From: Bacteroidota bacterium | Lineage (GTDB): Bacteria > Bacteroidota > Bacteroidia > Bacteroidales > B39-G9 | Length of the DNA stretch: 60,263 nt | Direction of reading: 5' to 3' | NCBI GenBank assembly: GCA_015222055.1 | Contig: JADFUR010000062.1 | Span: 1-60,263, forward strand | In this document: in pieces, positions 53,464 through 60,263 of the stretch | Layout: every line of letters begins with the position of its first letter | How positions within the stretch are numbered: the first letter of the stretch is position 1 | Notes under the pieces: model-generated | The model's input: only the letters and a program-made list of their open reading frames with translations | Told to the model about the DNA's origin: nothing | The model's database searches: none | Program-made: the position numbers and the translations under genes

Positions 53464-53620
53464 ACTATGATTTTGATTACAAAATCATATAGCCGAACTG
53501 ATCCCGAGCGGTAGTCGAGGGATCTCAAGGGTTATATTCCCCGCACCTTGGTGCGTATGTAAAATAAAATATTCCATTGAGATACCTCGTCAGCTTGCTG
53601 CGAGGAGTTTTATTTTGCCA
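53464..53620. repeat. Nested inverted-repeat element downstream of atpG
   Basis: Within 160 bases are TATGATTTTG-ATTA-CAAAATCATA, GATCCC/GGGATC at about 53500-53524, GCACC-TT-GGTGC near 53543, CCTCGtCAGC/GCTGCGAGG near 53585-53606, and AAAATAAAA/TTTTATTTT that encloses the previous stem. A CTCAA...TTGAG pair joins the two halves. The CCCGAGCGGTAGTCGAGGGATC and GAGATACCTCG-type wording resembles dispersed intergenic repeats remembered from other Bacteroidetes. Confidence 0.65.
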
Positions 53621-53632
53621 GTTAATAAAATT

Positions 53633-53670
53633 AAAAAATGGGGAGTTGAATTTTCAACTCCCCATTTTTA
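53633..53670. terminator. Bidirectional terminator between atpG and the Na/Pi transporter gene
   Basis: AAAAATGGGGAGTTGAA pairs with TTCAACTCCCCATTTTT, a roughly 17-bp perfect stem with A/T flanks that can serve both convergent genes. Confidence 0.9.
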
Positions 53671-53690
53671 ATAATTTGAGAAAGAATTTA

Positions 53691-55382
53691 TTATTCCTTT
53701 ATTTCATTTAAAGCTTCAGAAACATTAATAACATAATCTCCTAATTTTTCACACTCTAAGAAAAGGTCGCTATAAATAACCCCTGATTGATAAGTGTATT
53801 TTTTATTTTTTATATTATTTAAATGCTCTATTCTTAATTGGGTTCTATAGTCATTAATTTTATTTTCAATGTCATTAGCCTTTCTTAAAGATACTGAATG
53901 ATAATCGTGTTCAAGATTAAAAATCATAGTCTCAATAGCAATGTCGATTAATTCAAACATATGAAGAATATTTGTGGCAGAATCTTCTTGAAAAAGTGAT
54001 TTTTGTTCGAATTTTCTTTTACATGCCTTTGTAAGATTGAAACAAGAATCAGCTATGCTTTCAATATCACTAACAATTTTTAACATTGAACTAATTCGCA
54101 CAGAAGCAGATGTGCTTAAATCGCCCTCTAAAATTTTAGTTAAGTAAGAAGCTATTTCAAGCTCAATATTGTCACTTATATCTTCATATTTTATTGAGTG
54201 GTCATATAATTTGTTAAAGTTTTTTTCATTTTTTTCATTGAATAATGTTTTAACAAAGCCAAACATTTGTTGAGTGTGATTGGCATATGAAGCAATTTCA
54301 TTTTTTGCCTGAATGGTTGACAATTCTGATGTTGACAACATTCCCATTGAAATATATCGTAAACGAAATTCTTCTTCTTCGTCTTCTTTTATCGGGATTA
54401 ATTTTTCAACAATCTTGACAATAAGAGGAGAAAATCCTATTAAGAGGAGAACGTTTGTAATATTAAAAATTGTATGGAACAATGATAAAGCAATTGGTAT
54501 AGCTGAATTTATTTTAAAAGGAGAGTTTCCTGTAACCTTAATCGAAATTAAGTCTATCATGTTTAAAAAAGAGTGGAAAATAAGTAAAATCCAAATTACG
54601 CCTAAAATATTAAAAATAAGGTGGGCAAGAGCGGCTCTTTTCGCAGAAGCATTTGCAACGAAGGCTGCAATATTTGCCGTTATTGTTGTACCAACATTTT
54701 CACCCAAAACCATTGCTGCCGCTAATTCAAATGGAATCCATCCATTATTACACATAACAAGAGTTAATGCCAAAGTAGCACTCGAAGATTGAATAACAAT
54801 GGTTAAAATTGTACCAATAGCTAAGAAAATTAATGTTGAACCAAAACCCATCTGAGTGTATTGGGCTAAGAAAGAAAATATTTCAGGACTATTTTGAATA
54901 TCCGGAACAGAAGATTTTAAACTATCTAAACCAATAAAAAGTATTGAGAACCCGAAAATTACTTCACCCCATGAGCTTAATTTTTTATTTTTTGAAAAAA
55001 TTAATGGAAAACCAATTCCGATTAAAGGGAAGGCCAAAGCACTAATTTTTACTTTAAATCCAATAAGCGAGATTAACCAAGCAGTTACAGTGGTTCCAAC
55101 ATTTGCCCCCATTATTACACCAACAGATTGTGTTAATGATAAAAGACCGGCGTTTACAAAACTTACAACCATCACAGTAGTTGCTGATGACGATTGAATA
55201 ATTGCTGTAATCAAAACTCCTGTAAGAACACCCTTAAATTTGTTTGATGTCATTGCTGACAAGATGTTTCTCAATTTGCTTCCCGCAACTTTTTGCAAGG
55301 CTTCACTCATAAGTTTCATTCCAAAAAGGAATAATCCTAAAGCTCCTAATAATGTAAGAAAATCAATTATAGAATAATTCAT
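53691..55382 (-). CDS. Na/Pi cotransporter family protein with PhoU-like C-terminal domain
   Basis: The 563-residue protein has the two inverted NptA-type repeats marked by QSSSATTVMVVSF and QSSSATLALTLVM (the QSSS motifs), with GANVGTTVTAWLISL and GENVGTTITANIAAF beside them, in about eight membrane helices over residues 1-320. The last 220 residues are a helical PhoU-like regulatory domain. It probably imports phosphate (or a related anion) with sodium. It could supply or salvage phosphate, but no link with the phosphonate operon is visible. Confidence 0.93.
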   Translation of the reverse strand: MNYSIIDFLTLLGALGLFLFGMKLMSEALQKVAGSKLRNILSAMTSNKFKGVLTGVLITAIIQSSSATTVMVVSFVNAGLLSLTQSVGVIMGANVGTTVTAWLISLIGFKVKISALAFPLIGIGFPLIFSKNKKLSSWGEVIFGFSILFIGLDSLKSSVPDIQNSPEIFSFLAQYTQMGFGSTLIFLAIGTILTIVIQSSSATLALTLVMCNNGWIPFELAAAMVLGENVGTTITANIAAFVANASAKRAALAHLIFNILGVIWILLIFHSFLNMIDLISIKVTGNSPFKINSAIPIALSLFHTIFNITNVLLLIGFSPLIVKIVEKLIPIKEDEEEEFRLRYISMGMLSTSELSTIQAKNEIASYANHTQQMFGFVKTLFNEKNEKNFNKLYDHSIKYEDISDNIELEIASYLTKILEGDLSTSASVRISSMLKIVSDIESIADSCFNLTKACKRKFEQKSLFQEDSATNILHMFELIDIAIETMIFNLEHDYHSVSLRKANDIENKINDYRTQLRIEHLNNIKNKKYTYQSGVIYSDLFLECEKLGDYVINVSEALNEIKE

Positions 55383-55400
55383 TTCATTAAATTTTAGTTT

Positions 55401-55426
55401 TTAATGTGCGTAAAAATACACATTAA
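55401..55426. promoter_or_regulatory. Inverted repeat between divergent transporter genes
   Basis: TTAATGTG and CACATTAA form a perfect 8-bp dyad with a 10-base spacer, 19 bases upstream of the Na/Pi gene start. It could be an operator or a leader hairpin. A TACTTTAG box at 55518-55525 with TTG at 55496-55498 is a weak promoter candidate for the divergent exporter gene. Confidence 0.35.
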
Positions 55427-55580
55427 ATTTAGATACTTATTGTTTTTAAAAAAAAATCTATTTTGTAATTTGTGAAATTAATAATTTTTTCTTTTTTGAA
55501 AAACATCAATAAAATATTACTTTAGCCAACTACTTTAAATAATTGTTTTGAATTTTAAGAATATATATATATTATTATAG

Positions 55581-57962
55581 ATGTGGAGATTAGTTGCAAG
55601 AGTGATTTTGCGTAAGAGAGTTTGGTTTTTATCAGCAATTACAATAATAACAATTTTTATGGCCTATCAGGCTAGTTTTATTAGCATGTCATACAAACAT
55701 GTTCAAATGCTTCCTGAAAAAGATACGGCATATTTAGAATACCAGTATTCCAAAAAAGTTTTTGGAGAGCAGGCAAATGTTTTTGTAATTGGCGTTAAGG
55801 ATACAAATTTTTTTCAACTTAACAAATTTAATGATTGGATTGCATTAAATGATACAATTAAGCAGATGGATTGTATAGATAATGTAGTTTCAATAGCACA
55901 AATAATAAATATACAGAAAAATTCTGAAGAGAAAAAATTTGAATTATCTTCAGTTTTCCCCAAACACATTAACACACAGGAAGAATTAGATAGTTTAGTT
56001 AGTGTTGCCAAAAATTTACCTTTTTATAAAAAATTATTATATAACGAGGCCGAAGATGTTTATATGATGGGAGTAACCGTGTCTCCAGAAAAGCTTAATA
56101 CAGAGGCACGCGTTGAAATTGTAGAAGAACTAGTTAAAAAAATTGACAAATATGGAGAGAAATACAATTTAAAATTTCATTATTCAGGACTCCCTTATAT
56201 TAGAACTGCGGTCTCCGATAAAGTAAAAGCAGAATTATATATGTTTCTTGTTCTTGCTTTTCTTGTTTGTGCTTTTATTCTTTATTTGTTTTTCAAGTCT
56301 TTTAAAGCAGTTGTCTTTCCTATGATTGTTGTTGGTGTAGGTGTTATTTGGGCTATGGGTTCAATTGTGCTTTTGGGTTATGAAATTACAATACTTACAG
56401 GGATGATTCCCCCTTTGCTTATTGTAATAGGTGTTCCAAATAGTATATTTATGTTAAATAAATATTATTCTGAATACCGGCTACACGGAAATAAAATAAA
56501 AGCATTGCAGAGAGTAATTCAAAAAACAGGAAATGCTATATTTTTGACTAACCTGACTACAGCATCTGGATTTGCAACGTTTATGATTACAAGCAGTAGT
56601 ATATTAACAGAATTTGGAATTGTTGCTGCATTAAACATTATTGGGATGTTTGTTTTGTCAATATTGTTGATACCAATATTTTTTAGTTTTATTGATCCTC
56701 CAAAAGAGAAACACACTAAGCACCTGGATAATAAAAGAGTACGGTTTATTATTGACAATCTTACTAATTTTACACTTAATCATAGAAGGTTAATCTATGT
56801 TGTTTTTGCTATAATAATTGGTTTGGGAATATATGGAATTAGTTTAATGAAGAGTACGGGATTTATTGTTGATGATCTTCCACAAAACGATCCTATTTAT
56901 GAAGACCTCGGATTTTTCGAGAAAAATTTTAATGGAGTTATGCCCCTTGAAATTTTAATTGATACCAAAAGGAAAAATGGTGCAATTAATATAAAGACAT
57001 TTAACAAAATTGAAAAATTAGAAAAAGCACTTAGAAAGTACCCCGAACTGTCAAGGCCAATATCTATGATTGATGCTTTTAAATTTTTACGACAAGCCTT
57101 TTATATGGGAAATCCACGAAAGTACAGTCTTCCTAATAACATGGATAAAAATTTTATCATGGCTTATGCCTCTAAGTTTCAAGATAATGGAAATTTAATA
57201 AGTTCTTATGTCGATACCACTCAACAAATTGCACGTATTAGCCTTCAAATGAAAGATATTGGTACAGATAAAATGAAATATTTAGATGAAAAAATACAAG
57301 CAGATATTAATACTGTTTTTCCACCAAATAAATATAAAACAATATTAACAGGGTCAAGTATAATTTTTTTTAAAGGAACACGATATTTAATTAAAAATTT
57401 ATTTGTAAGCTTACTTCTTGCCATCATTATTATTGCATTAATTATGTCGTGGATGTTTGCTTCGTTTCGTATGGTTTTTGTTTCGCTTATACCAAATTTA
57501 ATACCATTATTATTAACTGGAGCTCTTATGGGGTATTTCGGGATACCAATAAAACCGTCAACAATTTTAGTTTTTAGTGTTTCTTTTGGTATTTCTGTTG
57601 ACGACACAATTCATTTTTTGGCAAAATATAGACAAGAATTAGAAGTTCATGATTGGGATATTAAAACCTCTGTTGTCGAGGCTTTAAAAGAAACTGGAGT
57701 AAGTATGATTTATACATCGATAGTTTTGTTTTTTGGTTTTGCAATATTTATTGCTTCAAGTTTTGGAGGCACTAAAGCTTTAGGTATGTTAGTATCAGTA
57801 ACGCTACTTTTTGCAATGCTTTCAAATCTTATTTTATTGCCGTCTTTATTGTTATCATTAGAGAAAAGGATTACAACAAAAGCTTTTGCTGAGCCTTTAA
57901 TTCAAATATTTGATGAGGAAGAAGACATTGAGTTAAAAAGTTTGAGAATTATTAAAAAATAA
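55581..57962 (+). CDS. RND-superfamily (MMPL/patched-like) exporter
   Basis: The 793-residue protein has the MMPL duplication: TM1 (VWFLSAITIITIFMAYQA), a periplasmic domain, five helices from about 215-380 including GSIVLLGYEITILTGMIPPLLIVIGVPNSIFMLNKYY, a second periplasmic domain and a second bundle including PNLIPLLLTGALMGYFGI and FSVSFGISVDDTIHFLAKYRQEL, whose paired aspartates fit the proton-relay position of RND pumps. Members of this class export lipids such as hopanoids or acyl compounds. It is followed after 26 bases by an epimerase gene. Confidence 0.9.
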   Translation: MWRLVARVILRKRVWFLSAITIITIFMAYQASFISMSYKHVQMLPEKDTAYLEYQYSKKVFGEQANVFVIGVKDTNFFQLNKFNDWIALNDTIKQMDCIDNVVSIAQIINIQKNSEEKKFELSSVFPKHINTQEELDSLVSVAKNLPFYKKLLYNEAEDVYMMGVTVSPEKLNTEARVEIVEELVKKIDKYGEKYNLKFHYSGLPYIRTAVSDKVKAELYMFLVLAFLVCAFILYLFFKSFKAVVFPMIVVGVGVIWAMGSIVLLGYEITILTGMIPPLLIVIGVPNSIFMLNKYYSEYRLHGNKIKALQRVIQKTGNAIFLTNLTTASGFATFMITSSSILTEFGIVAALNIIGMFVLSILLIPIFFSFIDPPKEKHTKHLDNKRVRFIIDNLTNFTLNHRRLIYVVFAIIIGLGIYGISLMKSTGFIVDDLPQNDPIYEDLGFFEKNFNGVMPLEILIDTKRKNGAINIKTFNKIEKLEKALRKYPELSRPISMIDAFKFLRQAFYMGNPRKYSLPNNMDKNFIMAYASKFQDNGNLISSYVDTTQQIARISLQMKDIGTDKMKYLDEKIQADINTVFPPNKYKTILTGSSIIFFKGTRYLIKNLFVSLLLAIIIIALIMSWMFASFRMVFVSLIPNLIPLLLTGALMGYFGIPIKPSTILVFSVSFGISVDDTIHFLAKYRQELEVHDWDIKTSVVEALKETGVSMIYTSIVLFFGFAIFIASSFGGTKALGMLVSVTLLFAMLSNLILLPSLLLSLEKRITTKAFAEPLIQIFDEEEDIELKSLRIIKK

Positions 57963-57988
57963 AAAAAATAGATACTAAAATACTTAAT

Positions 57989-58933
57989 ATGAAAAAAATT
58001 TTAGTTACTGGAGGTGCCGGTTTTATTGGAAGTGTTCTTTCAGAAAAATTATTACAAGACAATGAAAATTATTTAGTTATAGTTGACGATTTGTCAACTG
58101 GGGATAGAAGGAAGTTGCCAGCATCAACATTTAAGAATTATAAGTTCATTAAGTGCGACGTTAATAATTATTCGGATATTGCGGAAATAATGTTGGCATA
58201 TAAATTCGACTATGTTTTTCATTATGCTGCTATGGTTGGTGTTCAACGAACGCAAGAGAATCCTGTTAAAGTGCTAAAAGATATTGATGGTATTAAAAAT
58301 ATACTTTCAATTTCAAAAAATACGGGTGTGAAAAGAGTCTTCTTTTCTTCATCCTCAGAAATTTATGGAGAACCCGTTGAGTTCCCTCAGAATGTTTACA
58401 CAACACCATTAAATTCACGCGTTCCTTATGCAATTGTGAAAAATGTTGGCGAGGCTTTTCTAAAGTCTTTTAAACAAGAATATGGTTTAGATTATACAAT
58501 TTTTAGGTTTTTTAATACTTATGGACCTAAACAAAGCAAAGATTTTGTAATAAGTAAATTTATTATGAAAGCTTTAAAAAATGACGACATTACTATTTAT
58601 GGTGATGGAAAACAAACACGAACTTTTTGTTATATTGACGATAATGTTGAAGCATGCGTTAAAGCTTTTAATAATAATTATGTGGTTAACGACGTTGTAA
58701 ATGTTGGTGGAAATAATGAAATAACAATAATATCATTAGCAGAAACAATTATAAGACTAACCAAATCAAAATCGAAAATTGTTTATTTGCCACCACTTAA
58801 AGATGGAGACATGAGAAGACGATTGCCTGATAATACAAACATGATAAAAATTTTGGGTCGTGATTTGATAGTCTTGGAAAAAGGAATAAAAAATATTTTA
58901 GACAAAGGATTGTTCGAGTTAAAGATGATTTAA
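57989..58933 (+). CDS. NAD-dependent nucleotide-sugar epimerase/dehydratase
   Basis: The 314-residue extended SDR begins KKILVTGGAGFIGS (GxxGxxG at 8-14), has the active-site SSSSEIYGEP region, catalytic Y147 and K151 in VPYAIVKN, FRFFNTYGPKQ and the RTFCYIDDNVEA segment shared by UDP-glucose 4-epimerases, dTDP-glucose dehydratases and UDP-glucuronate decarboxylases. Which sugar it acts on is not clear from motifs. It probably feeds lipopolysaccharide or capsule synthesis and is likely co-transcribed with the exporter upstream. Confidence 0.88.
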   Translation: MKKILVTGGAGFIGSVLSEKLLQDNENYLVIVDDLSTGDRRKLPASTFKNYKFIKCDVNNYSDIAEIMLAYKFDYVFHYAAMVGVQRTQENPVKVLKDIDGIKNILSISKNTGVKRVFFSSSSEIYGEPVEFPQNVYTTPLNSRVPYAIVKNVGEAFLKSFKQEYGLDYTIFRFFNTYGPKQSKDFVISKFIMKALKNDDITIYGDGKQTRTFCYIDDNVEACVKAFNNNYVVNDVVNVGGNNEITIISLAETIIRLTKSKSKIVYLPPLKDGDMRRRLPDNTNMIKILGRDLIVLEKGIKNILDKGLFELKMI

Positions 58934-59054
58934 AATAAAAATAATTTTTACTAAGAATCGTTATAGAATTTTCAAACTATTTTAATATTTGTTGTTTAAC
59001 TTACTGTTTTTATTTTTTTTAATATTTTGTTTTTCTAATATTTAAATTAATTTT

Positions 59055-60032
59055 ATGTATTCATATAAAACGCTTCAAGAGCTTGTTAATAAAGAGATTG
59101 CGTTGGGAGGCTTTGTAAAAGAACCAAAACAATTATATGAACCAATAAAATATATTTTGTCACTAGGTGGTAAACGAATTCGACCTGTTTTTGTATTAAT
59201 GGCATGTAATTTATTTTCTAACAAAATTGAAAACGCAATAAATGCCGCACTTGCTCTTGAAATATTTCATAATTTCACCCTCCTTCACGACGATATAATG
59301 GACAAATCTTCGTTAAGAAGAAACAAACCCACAGTTCATACAAAATGGAACTCAAATATTGCCATTCTTTCAGGCGATGCCATGTCTATTATTGCTTATG
59401 AATATATTACAAGAGTTAAATCAGATAATTTTTTAGAGCTTATAAACGTTTTTAATAAAACAGCCTTGCAGGTTTGTGAAGGACAACAATATGACATGAA
59501 CTTTGAAACAGAGAAATTGGTTTCTGAAACGAATTATCTGCAAATGATAAAGTTAAAAACCGCGGTATTAATATCGGCAAGTCTGAAAATTGGAGCATTA
59601 ATTGGCGAAGCTTCACAAGAAGACACTGAATTACTTTATTTATTTGGTATTAATATTGGAATTGCTTTTCAAATTCAAGATGATTTTCTGGATGTGTATG
59701 CTGACACAAAAGTATTTGGCAAAAAAATCGGGAATGATATTCTAACAAACAAAAAAACATACTTGTTAATTAAGGCGTTTGAATTAGCAAAAGAACATGA
59801 TTATGAAGAGCTGTACAACAAATTTTTTATTGATAATAACCCTTCAGAAGAAAAAGTTCATTCTGTAGTTAATATTTATAATAAATTAGGAATTAAAGAA
59901 ATAGCACAAAATAAAATTGCCGAGTACTTTAATAAAGCGTTTTCTTATCTTGATAAAGTATCTGTTAGCACAGAAAGAAAAAAAGAGTTGGCGTCATTTG
60001 TCAAAAATAGTTTAATTAACAGAGATAAGTAG
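59055..60032 (+). CDS. Polyprenyl diphosphate synthase (geranylgeranyl/farnesyl type)
   Basis: The 325-residue trans-prenyltransferase has GGKRIRPVFVLMAC (38-51), the first aspartate-rich motif LLHDDIMDKSSLRR (DDIMD at 79-83) and the second QIQDDFLDVYAD (DDFLD at 209-213), plus QQYDMNFE and KKIGNDILTNKKTYLL. It condenses isopentenyl diphosphate with allylic diphosphates. The residues before the first motif are bulky (FTLL), which suggests a short- or medium-chain product, but chain length cannot be fixed by eye. Confidence 0.93.
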   Translation: MYSYKTLQELVNKEIALGGFVKEPKQLYEPIKYILSLGGKRIRPVFVLMACNLFSNKIENAINAALALEIFHNFTLLHDDIMDKSSLRRNKPTVHTKWNSNIAILSGDAMSIIAYEYITRVKSDNFLELINVFNKTALQVCEGQQYDMNFETEKLVSETNYLQMIKLKTAVLISASLKIGALIGEASQEDTELLYLFGINIGIAFQIQDDFLDVYADTKVFGKKIGNDILTNKKTYLLIKAFELAKEHDYEELYNKFFIDNNPSEEKVHSVVNIYNKLGIKEIAQNKIAEYFNKAFSYLDKVSVSTERKKELASFVKNSLINRDK

Positions 60033-60097
60033 CTTCTTGTAACTACATAATTGCAGAATGATATGATTTTATTCAAATAGATGAGACTACTATGAAA

Positions 60098-60176
60098 ACT
60101 AAAGTTATCAATTTATAGCCGCTTAGCGGATTTCTAATAAATTGACGTGCAAGTTATTAACTTTTAGTCTTTTTAT
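60098..60176 (+). terminator. Nested stem-loop with T-run after the prenyl synthase gene
   Basis: Three stems nest: ACTAAAGTTA (60098-60107) with TAACTTTTAGT (60158-60168), CAATTTAT (60109-60116) with ATAAATTG (60137-60144), and CCGC-TTA-GCGG (60119-60129). CTTTTTAT follows. It is more elaborate than an ordinary terminator and may be a REP-like element placed there. Nothing further is recognisable up to 60263 except a TAATTTTG promoter-like box at 60231-60238. Confidence 0.5.
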
Positions 60177-60263
60177 AAAATTAACCGCTCGTATGTTTGC
60201 AAAAGTAATTAAAAAGGACCATTTAATTATTAATTTTGTAGTTTAGTAATTTTAAATGGGAGA

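Noticed and set aside
60231-60238. Promoter box TAATTTTG at the window end
   Set aside because: No TTG lies at the proper distance upstream and the downstream gene is outside the window, so it could not be supported as a feature.

Overview
The window is AT-rich DNA from a member of the Bacteroidetes, probably an environmental relative of the Bacteroidales/Marinilabiliales. The evidence is two secreted proteins with type IX secretion (T9SS) C-terminal domains, DUF3857, DUF4271 and BPL_N families, candidate TAnnTTTG promoters, few Shine-Dalgarno sequences, an ECF-sigma/anti-sigma/outer-membrane module, and an ATP synthase operon ordered B-E-F-H-A-G without atpD/atpC. I cannot name the species.

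Layout. 1-7.6 kb: a surface-glycan island with a CDP-glycerol-type glycerophosphotransferase, a methyltransferase split by an in-frame TAG and a second methyltransferase on the + strand. A tight four-gene operon on the - strand encodes a cytidylyltransferase-PEP mutase fusion, phosphonopyruvate decarboxylase, a phosphonoacetaldehyde-reductase-like iron alcohol dehydrogenase and a KpsS-like transferase. The likely output is CMP-activated 2-hydroxyethylphosphonate for decorating a glycan. 7.7-18.2 kb: an OmpA-type lipoprotein, a radical SAM/SPASM protein, an ArsR repressor, a secreted endonuclease I, dtd, a MazG-like protein, deoC, typA, a polysaccharide deacetylase and tRNA-Ala(GGC). 18.3-25.9 kb: a second T9SS nuclease, then a small defence island with an AbiGi-like protein, a frameshifted RhuM remnant and a 1257-residue type IIG restriction-modification enzyme with an HUH (Y1, RAYT-like) transposase domain spliced in frame into its methyltransferase. 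A gene-free 1.3 kb hairpin-rich block follows.

26-34.7 kb: two DUF3857/transglutaminase-fold proteins, a 540 bp intergenic region holding several families of short palindromic repeats, then the S41 protease, yidD, rnpA, hemD and DUF4271 genes. 34.8-41.2 kb: three exported hydrolase-like proteins and an ECF sigma/anti-sigma/beta-barrel module. 41.4-60 kb: mostly housekeeping genes: AsmA, a histidine kinase, DUF177-rpmF-fabH, bactofilin-atpZ-(atpI-like)-atpBEFHAG, a Na/Pi cotransporter, an RND/MMPL exporter, a nucleotide-sugar epimerase and a polyprenyl diphosphate synthase.

The most unusual item is the restriction-modification/transposase chimera at 20881-24654. The same window holds a BIME-like pair of inverted REP palindromes (14309-14382), the kind of element RAYT enzymes act on. 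The phosphonate operon is second in interest. All calls rest on reading the sequence and remembered family motifs; no database search was run.
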